17,574 nucleotides of DNA from DAIOGN01 sp036745245. GTDB taxonomy: Bacteria > Zixibacteria > MSB-5A5 > JAUVRN01. Location of the stretch: contig DAIOGN010000072.1 of the NCBI GenBank assembly GCA_036745245.1, positions 1-17,574 on the forward strand, written 5' to 3'. Both the position numbers and the translations under genes were made by a program. The notes below the pieces were generated by a model, which was not told where the DNA came from, made no database searches, and worked only from the letters and a program-made list of their open reading frames with translations. Positions 8,077 through 16,489 of this stretch are shown here, piece by piece; the first letter of the stretch is position 1; each line of letters opens with the position of its first letter.

Positions 8077-8639
8077 CAGACTGCCCCGGTTCCGGCGACA
8101 GGGGTCCAGCCGGCAATCGCCATATGCGGCGCTGGCAGGGGCGGTCCCATAAAGTCGGTCCACGTGCCGTAGGCCTGACCGGCGACCATGGCGGAAAGCG
8201 CCGTGCTCGCATTGGCGCCATCCGGCGGCGTCGGCGGAGAAACCCATTCATTGGGAAGCATGGCCGCGCCTTTGGCCACCGACTCGGACGTGCCACGATC
8301 GGAAGTCGCGGGGTTCGGCGTGACTTCGATCGTGCCTTCGTTCGTAATCGGAGTGGCGCTTGTTGCGACCCGGTCGCGCATCATGTCCTGCACGATCTGG
8401 TGCCACAGTTTCGCCGCTTCCCGGGCGGCCGTCACGTCCTTCGCCATGAAGTCGCTCATCTCAGGATGAGCTTTGAGAAACTCCTCACTCTCCTTGCTCC
8501 AAAGAGCCTGGAGCTCCTGAAGCGACTGGGGTGTGGTTGTGGGGTCCCCGGCGGCTGATGCCGCGAGCACGGGACCCCCCAGGGTGGAGGCAACGAGCGC
8601 GAACGCCGTCACCGCCAACGCCAAATGTCTGATGAACAT
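8077..8639 (-). CDS. Sialidase-like secreted protein, N-terminal part
   Basis: This 187-codon fragment runs into the gap. It begins with a signal peptide (MFIRHLALAVTAFALVASTL, then GGPVLAASAAG). The ATG at 8639 has a perfect AGGAGGT 7 bases upstream (8653-8647), so the longer frame from 8687 is rejected. A charged, probably helical segment follows (QSLQELQALWSKESEEFLKA to LWHQIVQDMMRDRV), then a proline- and threonine-rich stretch and a GQAYGTWTDFMGPPLPAPHM segment that may enter the propeller. I recognise no domain here. That it belongs with the part at 5875-8066 is inferred from strand, adjacency and the lack of another start. Confidence 0.75.
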
Positions 8640-8821
8640 GGTTCCTACCTCCTCGCCCGGAGGAAACGCGCCTTGCACGTCGCCCATCCGGGAAGGGCGA
8701 CAAGCGCTGTTTCTGCTTCGTTGGAGACTGGCTCCACCAGCGGGACTTGTATAGGACTACGAACCGGCCGCAGACGACATTCCAGGGAAAACGCCGCCGC
8801 GGTAATGATGCTGGATCTATG

Positions 8822-8841
8822 CCGGCCCAATACGTGGCCGG
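8822..8841. repeat. Small palindrome in the leader of the sialidase-like gene
   Basis: CCGGCC (8822-8827) and GGCCGG (8836-8841) form an inverted repeat with an 8-nt loop, about 12 nt after the predicted transcription start. It could be a 5' stabilising hairpin or an operator; nothing in the sequence decides between these. Confidence 0.35.
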
Positions 8842-8859
8842 TCTGATTGATGAATTGAA

Positions 8860-8887
8860 ATTAAACGGGCCCTGACGTCCCTGTCAA
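8860..8887 (-). promoter_or_regulatory. Promoter-like site for the sialidase-like gene
   Basis: On the minus strand, TTGACA (8887-8882) and TTTAAT (8865-8860) are separated by 16 bp, a near-consensus pair. The 337-bp interval 8640-8976 holds this site, a leader of about 210 nt and a palindrome at 8822-8841; I see no gene in it. Confidence 0.6.
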
Positions 8888-8950
8888 TCTGATTGAGGCT
8901 CGAACTAGCTCCGGACCGGCCGCACCTCGGCAGGTGTTGTGATTCGGAAG

Positions 8951-8965
8951 CGGGAGAGTCTCCCG
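8951..8965 (-). terminator. Weak hairpin after the subtilase gene
   Basis: CGGGAG (8951-8956) pairs with CTCCCG (8960-8965) around a 3-nt loop, starting 11 bases after the subtilase stop. There is no T-tract, so termination by this hairpin alone is doubtful. Confidence 0.3.
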
Positions 8966-8976
8966 AAAGCGTCTGA

Positions 8977-11900
8977 TCAGTACAGGGTGCAGGCGTCGCA
9001 GGGTGCGGGACCGCCCTTGAAGACGTGGTTCACAAGCGAAATCACATCGGCCGAGGTGACCTGCCCCGAGTGGCTCAAGGCCACGATCGAGCTGCCCCCC
9101 GGGNNNNNNNNNNCGATGGGCTGCGGATCCGGCCCGTTCTTGAACACGTAGTTCACCGTGAGAATGATGTCGGCCGAGTTGAGCACATCGTCCAGGTTGA
9201 AGTCGCCGGTGTTCTCGATGGGGCATGAGAGATAGCGGAGAGAGTCGGAGAGCGCCCGGGCACGTGCCCAGGCGGCTTCCAGTCCTGAGATGCCGTTCTG
9301 ACTCGAGAGCACTGCGATCTCGGATTCGATCACTTCACCGGGCTCGAGCAACAGGTTGTGCACGGCCGTAAGCAGGGTGTAGCGATCGTCCTTTAGGTGG
9401 ACAGATCCGTCCAAGTAGGTGCTGTCCACGCGGAACCCGGACTGCGCCATGCGCGCATACAGCCCATCGTCTGTGAAGCCGTTGTTCGGGTACACGTCGA
9501 GAGCATTCAGGCCGGACCGGGCGCCGTAGGCCTTGCCGCGAATCAGCGCAAGCCCCGCCGCAAACTGGTTGGAGCCCGTGCCGCCGGTTTGGTAGATCAT
9601 CTGCCGGCTCGTGTCGAAGCCACCGAAGTTCTGCACTCCGATGGAGTCCGGGACATCCCAGTCGGCCACGGCACCAAAACGGATGTTTGGAATGTAGATA
9701 TTTCGCGTGAAGAGCTGCGTGCGCCAGAGCACGAAGTCTGTGGAATCGCCGGAGGCAGGTACCCAGACCTCGTAGTTCAGGCCCACGATGGAATCATCGC
9801 TCATGGTGGAATCGCGCCAGATCACGTAGTTCGGCCACCACGACGAGTCCACGTCCCATGGGCCCCTGCCCCGCCACGTCTGCGCGTTGCCGAAAATGTG
9901 CCGATACACGTGGTCGTCGCCTGTGGCGCTGCGGCTGGCCACAAGCGAGCCGTCGAACAGCCAGTTCGCGGCGGAAGCGTCGGTGTAGTCCCACCCGGTC
10001 ATGTTGGTTTCACTCGTAACCTGGTGCGTGATGGTGGGGGTTTCCGCCTGAATGGTGTCGCCGTGAATTGAATCCTGCGCCAGGGCCATGATGGGAACCG
10101 GCAGAGTGTCTGTGCCAAGGTCCCCGTCCACAACGATATCGAGGCGCGCCTTGAAGCTGGTTCCGAAATAGCTTCCGAAAAGCAGGTTGCCGTTGAAGGA
10201 GACTTCGATCGCCATGCTATCGCCCGAGGGCACGATCCCTGAGAGGGGGGACACCGTAAACCACTCGGAGGCGGCCAGTGATGTCCTCCCGGCGCCCAGC
10301 TTGAGCACGGCCTTGTCGAAGGGCGTGGGATAGGATCGCACGGGCAGAACAGGCAGCGAATCGATCACCATGATGTCGAAGGTCGTGGCACCTGCATGCG
10401 GATTCACGAGCCACACCGTGTCGGAAAGCTGGGGTGAGTCCATGAGCGACACGTTGATCGTTCGAGGCGAGGCATACGCCGAATGTCCCAGGACCAGCGG
10501 CATGGCCGCCGCCAGGTTGGGCCGCGGGCCGATGTTCTGCGACGTGGTACCTGTTTGCAGTGATCCCGTGCTGTGCAGAAGGTCCCGGATTTCCTTGGCC
10601 GTCATGGTGTAGCCGCCCGTGACATTTTTGTACCGGCCCTGAATGCAGGCCACGGAGGCCGTGACGATGGGTGAGGCTGAGGACGTGCCGCTGAACGTGC
10701 CTGTGTAGGTCTGATTTGAATCGCCGGAGGGGTTGAACAAGCCGCCATAGCCCGTGGTCACCACGCCGTTGCCATAGCCCTGCAGGTCAACGCGCCAGCC
10801 GTAATTCGAAAAGCTCAATCGCGAGCGGTCGGGACCATAGACCCCGGACGGCGGCGCGCCCGCTCCGCAAAGGATGGCGCCGGAGTGTTGCACCGTGGTG
10901 TCGAACCAGCCGCCGTAGCTCGAGTGATTCAGATTCTCCGAGCCGTTGCCGGCGGCTTCACACACAATGAGGCCATTGGCAGTGATTGTTTGAATGGCAT
11001 CGAAGATGGACGGCGTCCACTCCATGGGTACATAGCCCTGCTGTCCTCCGCCTGTACTGTTCGGTCCCGGCTGGTGCAGCTCGATGAGTATGATGTCACC
11101 GACAGACAAGTTCTGAGCTGCCAGCATGAGTGCCTCGGTCACGGGCCGATAGATCACCGACACCATTTTAGCCGAAGCCCCGTGGCTGATGCCGGTGACA
11201 CCATACCCGATGCCGCTTAGACCCGAGACACTGCTGTCGCCCACCATCTCGCCCATCACGGCCGTGCCGTGATTGTCGTTGTTCCCGAGACCGCCGATGG
11301 TGTTGCCGAGCAGTTTCGTGAGATCTTCGTGCGTGGTCTTCCAGCCGTTCTCGATGTCGCAGATCGTGACGCCCGCGCCATTCCCTCCCGGAAAGCCCCA
11401 CGCGGCGTAGGCATCGACTCCGCCCGGCGCCGGCTTGAGATAGTCCTGCACGGGTTCGAAATCTGGTGTGGCCGGGCTGATGTCGCCCGCCACTTCGGGT
11501 GTTCCTTCGAGAAACGCGAGTTCCACTTCGGCTGACTGGTTGAGTTCGTCGCAGATTCGCGCGGCGGCGGCGACCGACACGCCCGGGGCCAGACGCAGAC
11601 GGAAGTATTGCGACAGATCGGCGAGATGAGAGTTGGAGCGCGAACGCCCCCGGTCGCGCCAGGTCTTCAGTATGGATTTGTCGAACTTGAATTCGGGTTC
11701 GGCGCTCGCCAGCTGGCCCGAGGCGAAGAGCTTCTCCACCGCCTCCACCGGACCCTGCCCTTGCTGATAGAGATGTCCATCGCGAGCTTCAATGCCCAGG
11801 TCGTCTCTGAACTTCACCACGAGAGAGCCTTCGACCTGGCCGGAATGCACGCGTGTGCGGCCGGGCTTGATACGTTCGGCCCGCTTGAGATGCGCAGCGG

Positions 11901-11985
11901 AACGATCGGCCCCCTCGGCCGGCAGAACTACGCAGAGCGTTAGCAGGAGGGCCACCCAGGCCCTGAGACGCACTATTCTATACAC
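8977..11985 (-). CDS. Secreted subtilisin-like (S8) serine protease with dockerin module
   Basis: This protein of about 1,000 residues carries a small gap in its tail (9104-9113). A basic start and hydrophobic run (VRLRAWVALLLTLCVVLPAEGA) form a signal peptide. An inhibitor-like propeptide probably covers about residues 30-185. The S8 triad is visible: D210 in VTICDIENGW, H239 in NDNHGTAVMGE, S435 in FSGTSSASP, with the oxyanion N347 in EAAGNGSEN. Beta-rich regions of unknown fold follow, then the dockerin: first repeat GDFNLDDVLNSAD, second repeat damaged at the gap, tail PCDACTLY. I chose GTG at 11985 because GGGAG lies five bases upstream. GTG at 11997 gives four extra residues without a clear ribosome site, and GTG at 11973 is also possible. 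Likely role: extracellular or surface protein degradation. Substrate not known. Confidence 0.87.
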   Translation of the reverse strand: MYRIVRLRAWVALLLTLCVVLPAEGADRSAAHLKRAERIKPGRTRVHSGQVEGSLVVKFRDDLGIEARDGHLYQQGQGPVEAVEKLFASGQLASAEPEFKFDKSILKTWRDRGRSRSNSHLADLSQYFRLRLAPGVSVAAAARICDELNQSAEVELAFLEGTPEVAGDISPATPDFEPVQDYLKPAPGGVDAYAAWGFPGGNGAGVTICDIENGWKTTHEDLTKLLGNTIGGLGNNDNHGTAVMGEMVGDSSVSGLSGIGYGVTGISHGASAKMVSVIYRPVTEALMLAAQNLSVGDIILIELHQPGPNSTGGGQQGYVPMEWTPSIFDAIQTITANGLIVCEAAGNGSENLNHSSYGGWFDTTVQHSGAILCGAGAPPSGVYGPDRSRLSFSNYGWRVDLQGYGNGVVTTGYGGLFNPSGDSNQTYTGTFSGTSSASPIVTASVACIQGRYKNVTGGYTMTAKEIRDLLHSTGSLQTGTTSQNIGPRPNLAAAMPLVLGHSAYASPRTINVSLMDSPQLSDTVWLVNPHAGATTFDIMVIDSLPVLPVRSYPTPFDKAVLKLGAGRTSLAASEWFTVSPLSGIVPSGDSMAIEVSFNGNLLFGSYFGTSFKARLDIVVDGDLGTDTLPVPIMALAQDSIHGDTIQAETPTITHQVTSETNMTGWDYTDASAANWLFDGSLVASRSATGDDHVYRHIFGNAQTWRGRGPWDVDSSWWPNYVIWRDSTMSDDSIVGLNYEVWVPASGDSTDFVLWRTQLFTRNIYIPNIRFGAVADWDVPDSIGVQNFGGFDTSRQMIYQTGGTGSNQFAAGLALIRGKAYGARSGLNALDVYPNNGFTDDGLYARMAQSGFRVDSTYLDGSVHLKDDRYTLLTAVHNLLLEPGEVIESEIAVLSSQNGISGLEAAWARARALSDSLRYLSCPIENTGDFNLDDVLNSADIILTVNYVFKNGPDPQPIXXXXPGGSSIVALSHSGQVTSADVISLVNHVFKGGPAPCDACTLY
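9104..9113. other. Scaffold gap (10 N)
   Basis: Ten N lie between the two dockerin repeats of the subtilase. By comparison with the neighbouring modules, the missing or altered part should include the acidic start of the second calcium loop (GDVN-type). Confidence 0.98.
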
Positions 11986-12052
11986 GCAAACTCCCACATT
12001 CTATTGTCGGAACGAAACCGTGCGGGCTGGCGGGGGACCCGAGCTAGTACGT

Positions 12053-12080
12053 AAGATAATGCCGGAAAGGGATTTGCCAA
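12053..12080 (-). promoter_or_regulatory. Promoter-like site for the subtilase gene
   Basis: On the minus strand, TTGGCA (12080-12075) and TATCTT (12058-12053) are separated by 16 bp, giving a leader of about 61 nt to the GTG at 11985. The -10 is identical to that of the metalloprotease gene. Confidence 0.55.
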
Positions 12081-12149
12081 GCCGGTAAATACTCCGGCAC
12101 AAATCAGCGGGCCCTGGGGAGATCCGGACGGTGCCGACGTGTCCTGCGC

Positions 12150-14282
12150 TCAGGGCAAGGCACACACATCGCAGGGCTCGGCTCCGCTCTTGAATACATA
12201 GTTCACAAGCCGGATGATGTCGGCCGAGGTCAGGGTGTGGTCGCAATTCACGTCGCCGGATTCGGCAATGGGAAGAGGCTCAGGCCCGCTCTTGAAGGTG
12301 AAGTTCACCATGTAGATCACGTCTGCCGATGTGATCTGGCCGCTCGCGTTGACGTCGCCCGATTCGATCGCCTGCGGGCAGACTCCCAAGCCCGTGGATC
12401 GGAGAATGGTGCCGTCGGGTCCCACGATCGTGGCCGTCTGACCATCTGCGAAGTCGACGCCACGAAACTGCACCGAGGTGCCGCTGGAGTGCGCGTTCCA
12501 ATGTGTCCCGCCATCCGTGGTGCGGAGGAGGATCCCGTAACGCCCCACGGCCAGTCCAGCGGCTGAATTCTTGAAGGAGACAGCCAGAATCTCATCTGAC
12601 AACTGGCTGGACTGTGCACTCCAGGCGACACCGCCATTGGTCGTACGCAGAATCGTGCCCTCCAGACCCACGACCGTGCCCGTGTCTGAATGCGTGAACG
12701 AGACACCGCGTAATTCAGACAATGTGCCGCTCGTCTGCGGCGCCCAGGTGGCTCCACCATTGGTGGTGCGAAGGATGGTTCCGCCCCCACCCACGGCCGT
12801 TCCAGCGCTGGCATCGGTGAAGGATAGGGCAAAGAGTGGATTGGCTGTGCCGCTCGTCTGAGCGGTCCAATTCAGTCCGCCATTCGTGGTACGAAGCAAC
12901 GTACCTCCATTCCCCACCGCCCAACCGAGGCTGGCGCTCGAGAGAGAAACGGCGTTGAGATCCATGCCGGTTCCGCTGGTCTGGCTCGCCCAGTTCAGGC
13001 CGCCATTGGTGGTGTGCAGAATCGTTCCGCCGTCTCCCACCACCATTCCATGATCCGGATTGACGAAGGACACACCGTTCAAGTCGACCGCCGTGCCGCT
13101 CGATTGGCCCACCCAGTTAAGCCCGCCATTGGTCGTGCGCCGAATGGTGCCGACCTCTCCCACGGCCGTGCCGGAGTTCGCGTCGGAGAAGCATACTGCT
13201 GAGAGGGCTTCGATGGTGCCACTCACCTGCATCTTCCAGAAGGCCGGAATGCTGTCGACGGAGTACTTGAACACCGTCTGGCCCACGGCATACGCGAGTG
13301 TCGGGCTCAGGAAACGAAACCGGTTAAGAATGTAACCAAAGCCCGCCAGATGCCACGTGGAGCCGCCATCGGACGTCTCATAGGTGTCGCCGCCCCAGCC
13401 TCCGAGCCAGCCCAGCGAATCGCTGGCGAATCCGATCCCCTGCACGTCGTACGCAGAGCCCATGAACAACTGGTCATTCCAGGTGACGCCGCCGTCGGTG
13501 GTCTTCAGGTAGTACGTGGGGCCGCCGGAAAAGCCTTCGATGGACACATACCCGAGCGAGGGCGTTAGAAACTGGATTTTCCAGCAGAGTTCGCCCAGGC
13601 GAGTGCCCGCATGTCGGGTGACCCAGTTCGTGCCGCCGTCGGAGGTGAAGAGTATCCGGGTCATTCCGCTCGCGTAGTCGCCGTTATTGGAACCCACGAC
13701 AAAACCAGAGTCTTTGCTGAAGAAGTAGCAGTCCACCAGCGCCCCCGCATGGGCCGACAAGTCCATGGTGGTCCACGTGGTTCCGCGGTTCGTGGTTTTC
13801 GCCACGCGCGGAGGTCCGAAGAATCGACCCGACGCATACATCACAGAATCGTTCACTATGGAAATACCACACACTCCGAGGGGATGCGAAGGCGGGAGAT
13901 TCGAAACGAGGGCCCAGGTTTGCCCGCCGTCGGTGGTGGTGTAGAGAACGCGATCATCATCGAACACCGTTCCCACCCAGCCTCGGAGCGAGTCCAAGAA
14001 CCCTACGCTACGCAGGTATTCGCTCGCTTTGAACTGAAGCACCCAGCTCGCGCCGCCATCTGTAGTGTGCCAGACACCCGTGTAACTATCGCACTCACCA
14101 CCACAGGAGGCATTGCTCACCAACCATCCCGTTGTGGGGTTGATGAAATGCACGTCGTCCATTCTGTTCTGCGTGACGGGGGCGTTGGGGAGGGCCCGCC
14201 ATTCCGGCTGGGCGAGCGCGTGGCTCCCGAGCACCAGGAACATGGCGATGACACGGGTGATTCTCGCAGTCAGACTCGACAT
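12150..14282 (-). CDS. Secreted YCF48/BNR-type beta-propeller protein with dockerin module
   Basis: This 710-residue protein has a signal peptide (ITRVIAMFLVLGSHALAQ) and about a dozen Asp-box-like turns (TTDGGASW, TTTDGGQTW, TTNGGLNW and so on), as in YCF48-like/photosystem II stability factor propellers and BNR proteins. In non-photosynthetic bacteria such proteins are exported and of unknown function. The first half has diverged blades; the second half has a regular series of 41-residue units (see the repeat entry). The C-terminal 69 residues (642-710) are a dockerin module (GDVNASGQITSAD, GDVNCDHTLTSAD) ending PCDVCALP. The ATG at 14282 has AGGAG six bases upstream. No intrinsic terminator is evident after the stop. 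A role in binding or as a surface structural protein is possible; no catalytic residues are recognisable. Confidence 0.85.
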   Translation of the reverse strand: MSSLTARITRVIAMFLVLGSHALAQPEWRALPNAPVTQNRMDDVHFINPTTGWLVSNASCGGECDSYTGVWHTTDGGASWVLQFKASEYLRSVGFLDSLRGWVGTVFDDDRVLYTTTDGGQTWALVSNLPPSHPLGVCGISIVNDSVMYASGRFFGPPRVAKTTNRGTTWTTMDLSAHAGALVDCYFFSKDSGFVVGSNNGDYASGMTRILFTSDGGTNWVTRHAGTRLGELCWKIQFLTPSLGYVSIEGFSGGPTYYLKTTDGGVTWNDQLFMGSAYDVQGIGFASDSLGWLGGWGGDTYETSDGGSTWHLAGFGYILNRFRFLSPTLAYAVGQTVFKYSVDSIPAFWKMQVSGTIEALSAVCFSDANSGTAVGEVGTIRRTTNGGLNWVGQSSGTAVDLNGVSFVNPDHGMVVGDGGTILHTTNGGLNWASQTSGTGMDLNAVSLSSASLGWAVGNGGTLLRTTNGGLNWTAQTSGTANPLFALSFTDASAGTAVGGGGTILRTTNGGATWAPQTSGTLSELRGVSFTHSDTGTVVGLEGTILRTTNGGVAWSAQSSQLSDEILAVSFKNSAAGLAVGRYGILLRTTDGGTHWNAHSSGTSVQFRGVDFADGQTATIVGPDGTILRSTGLGVCPQAIESGDVNASGQITSADVIYMVNFTFKSGPEPLPIAESGDVNCDHTLTSADIIRLVNYVFKSGAEPCDVCALP
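12384..13235 (-). repeat. 123-bp coding tandem repeats in the propeller gene
   Basis: Six full units and one partial unit of exactly 123 bp (41 residues) follow one another; tryptophan codons ending the NGGxxW turns recur at 13236, 13113, 12990, 12867, 12744, 12621 and 12498. The unit pattern is (Q/H)xSGTxxxLxxVSFxxxxxGxxVGxxGTxLRTTNGGxxW. Six to seven similar units would suit one closed propeller. Confidence 0.88.
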
Positions 14283-14354
14283 CCTGGGCTCCTGTGGGGT
14301 AGATCGAAGGAGGTATGGGTCCGCCTGGTGAGGGTGGGAGGACCGTGAACTTCA

Positions 14355-14382
14355 AATATAGGGAACTCCCGAACTTAGTCAA
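14355..14382 (-). promoter_or_regulatory. Promoter-like site for the propeller gene
   Basis: On the minus strand, TTGACT (14382-14377) and TATATT (14360-14355) are separated by 16 bp; the leader to 14282 is about 66 nt. It shares the spacing and hexamer style of the other dockerin genes. Confidence 0.6.
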
Positions 14383-14448
14383 TTGCGCGAGCCAGTGGGG
14401 CCAGATTGCGATCGCTTCTGGGCACCTCCGAGTCCGCCCTGCGGGTGC

Positions 14449-14477
14449 TTGCAAGCCCGCTCCGGAAGGGTTACCTT
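14449..14477 (+). promoter_or_regulatory. Weak candidate promoter for the rimO operon
   Basis: TTGCAA (14449-14454) and TACCTT (14472-14477) are separated by 17 bp. The -10 ends nine bases before the ATG at 14487, so the transcript would be nearly leaderless. This fits the absence of a good Shine-Dalgarno close to that ATG. The -10 match is poor. Confidence 0.25.
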
Positions 14478-14486
14478 TGTAAGTTC

Positions 14487-15800
14487 ATGGGCAAGAAGGT
14501 CTATCTCGAACAGCTTGGCTGTCCCAAGAACGAAGTGGACGGCCAGCATTTGCTTGGAGCGCTCTCCCGGGCGGGCTATACCCGCACCCTCGATCCCTCG
14601 CAGGGCGACGTTCTCGTAGTCAACACCTGCGGGTTCATCGACTCGGCCAAGGAGGAGTCGATCGACCGCATCCTGACCCTGGCCCAGCACAAAAAGGACG
14701 GCAACGCACGCCTCCTGGTGGCCGGCTGCCTGGCCCAGCGCTACCCCAAACAACTTCTGGCAGACATCCCGGAGATCGACGCCCTGGTGGGCATCGACCG
14801 GATCGAAGACGTGGTGGCCGCCGCCACGGGCGAGGGAGTCGGCAACTGCTACGTGGGCCGGCCAAACGCCATCTACGACGAGTTCGAGGCACCCCGCCTC
14901 ATGGAGGATGCGCAACGGTGGGCCTACCTGAAAATCTCCGACGGATGCGACAACGCCTGTTCGTTCTGTGCCATCCCCCAGTTCCGGGGCAAAAACCGCA
15001 GCCGCAAGTTTGAGGAGATCGTGTCCGAAGCCCGCCAGCTGGCGGCCTCCGGAGTGCTGGAACTCGTGGTGGTGGCGCAGGATACAACGTCCTATGGGGT
15101 GGATTTGTACGGCCGGGCCCGCCTGGCCGAACTGCTTCTGGCCCTCGCGGACGTGCACGGCATCGCCTGGGTGAGGCTCATGTACGCCTTCCCCGCCTTC
15201 GTGGACGAGGCCTTGATCGACGTGATCACTGGAGCCGACCGCGTGGCGCGCTATCTCGACATGCCGATTCAGCACATCGACCATGACCTGCTGTTGTCGA
15301 TGAACCGGCGGCTGGGCGAGTCCGGCACTCGCTCGCTCCTGGAGACCATCCGGCGGCGGAACGACCGGGTGGCTCTGCGGACGTCGGTCATTGCGGGACA
15401 TCCAGGAGAATCGTCGGCCGCCTTTCACAGGCTGCTGGACTTCGTTGCCGATTTCGAATTCGACCGGCTCGGCGTGTTTCTCTACTCCGAGGAAGACGGG
15501 ACAAAGTCGGCGAGACACGCGAACAAGGTGGATCGCGCCACGGCCGAACATCGGCGCAGATTGCTGCACGACCTGCAAAGCGACATCCTCGCGCGCCGGC
15601 AGGAAGAGCGCGTGGGGGAAACGCTCCAGGTACTGGTGGAGCGTGAAGAATCAGACGGCGTCTGGGGCCGAAGCGAGTGGGACGCTCCGGAAGTGGACTG
15701 CGCCGTGCGCCTCGAGGGGCGTGCGCACGCGGGACTCGTAGCGGCCCGGTGCACAGGCGTCGAAGGCGTGGACCTCGTGGCGGAGGTGCTGGTGCCATGA
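14487..15800 (+). CDS. rimO: Ribosomal protein S12 methylthiotransferase RimO
   Basis: This 437-residue radical-SAM enzyme adds a methylthio group to an aspartate of ribosomal protein S12. The N-terminal UPF0004 domain holds the cysteines of the auxiliary 4Fe-4S cluster: C12 in QLGCPKNEVD, C48 in NTCGF, C81 in GCLAQRY. The radical-SAM motif CxxxCxxC is C154/C158/C161 in CDNACSFC. A TRAM domain lies at about 370-437. QLGCPKNEVD and the IPQFRGKNRSR stretch separate it from the tRNA-modifying relative MiaB. I chose the ATG at 14487 because the family start (MGKKVYLEQLGC) follows it directly; a TTG at 14406 would add 27 unrelated residues. The nearest purine-rich site (GGAAGG, 14463-14468) is too far upstream. 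The stop overlaps the next gene by ATGA. Confidence 0.96.
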   Translation: MGKKVYLEQLGCPKNEVDGQHLLGALSRAGYTRTLDPSQGDVLVVNTCGFIDSAKEESIDRILTLAQHKKDGNARLLVAGCLAQRYPKQLLADIPEIDALVGIDRIEDVVAAATGEGVGNCYVGRPNAIYDEFEAPRLMEDAQRWAYLKISDGCDNACSFCAIPQFRGKNRSRKFEEIVSEARQLAASGVLELVVVAQDTTSYGVDLYGRARLAELLLALADVHGIAWVRLMYAFPAFVDEALIDVITGADRVARYLDMPIQHIDHDLLLSMNRRLGESGTRSLLETIRRRNDRVALRTSVIAGHPGESSAAFHRLLDFVADFEFDRLGVFLYSEEDGTKSARHANKVDRATAEHRRRLLHDLQSDILARRQEERVGETLQVLVEREESDGVWGRSEWDAPEVDCAVRLEGRAHAGLVAARCTGVEGVDLVAEVLVP

Positions 15801-16489
15801 ATGAACCCGTGACCGAACTGGCAAAACCGTCGACCCCCGTGTCCCGTCGCGGCGTGACCATGTCCAAGGCCGCCGCGGTGGCCGGCGTGCTCCTCTACAT
15901 CCTGCACCTCGGGATCATCCAGGTGCTCTCGCAGAACGTGCAGAAACTCGAAGACCGGGTGCAGGCTCTGGAGCGAGAGAACTCCGAGTTACAGAGGAAG
16001 CTCGAGATTCTCAACGTGGTCGACAAGCACCAGCGCGGCTTCTCGCAGCCGGAGGTGGCACAACTGGTGGGGGTGATCGACAGCGAGAGCCGGAGATTCG
16101 GAATCGATCCGCTGTTGATTCTCGCCGTGATCCTCACCGAGTCCGAATTCAAACGATTCGAAGTGTCGGAGAAGGGGGCGATCGGCCTCATGCAGATCCG
16201 GCCATTCGTGGGGCGAGACCTCGCGCTGCGCCGCGGCATCGACTGGAACGAACAGGTGGGGCTCTTCGATCCCGAACTCAACGTGAAACTGGGCACCACC
16301 TATCTCTTCGAGCTGATCCTGAAATTCAACGACCTCGGCTACGCACTGGCGGCCTACGCCCACGGCGAAACGCGACTTCAGCAGAACCTTGAACTGGGGC
16401 GGCCGGCGCCTCGAAGTTACAGTCGGCGGGTGCTCACCCGGTACGAATCACTTTTGTCGGAGTATCGCCTGGTAGGTGCTCAGGGATGA
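15797..16489 (+). CDS. Membrane-anchored lytic transglycosylase-like protein (SLT domain)
   Basis: This 230-residue protein has one N-terminal membrane segment (about 24-46), a short coiled coil (about 47-75, QNVQKLEDRVQALEREN) and a lysozyme-like SLT domain. The likely catalytic glutamate is E115 in AVILTESEF. Family motifs follow: GAIGLMQIRP (about 127-136), NVKLGTTYL and LAAYAHGETRLQ. Such enzymes cut peptidoglycan glycan strands with formation of 1,6-anhydro-muramic ends. The start overlaps the rimO stop, with GGAGGTG a few bases upstream. The domain would face the periplasm, which suits its place beside a BamD-like gene. The AYN-type motif reads AYAHGE, a small deviation. Confidence 0.87.
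   Translation: MNEPVTELAKPSTPVSRRGVTMSKAAAVAGVLLYILHLGIIQVLSQNVQKLEDRVQALERENSELQRKLEILNVVDKHQRGFSQPEVAQLVGVIDSESRRFGIDPLLILAVILTESEFKRFEVSEKGAIGLMQIRPFVGRDLALRRGIDWNEQVGLFDPELNVKLGTTYLFELILKFNDLGYALAAYAHGETRLQQNLELGRPAPRSYSRRVLTRYESLLSEYRLVGAQG

Noticed and set aside
3702..14282. A cellulosome gene cluster
   Set aside because: Dockerins are present but there is no cohesin, scaffoldin, carbohydrate-binding module or plant-polysaccharide hydrolase in the window.
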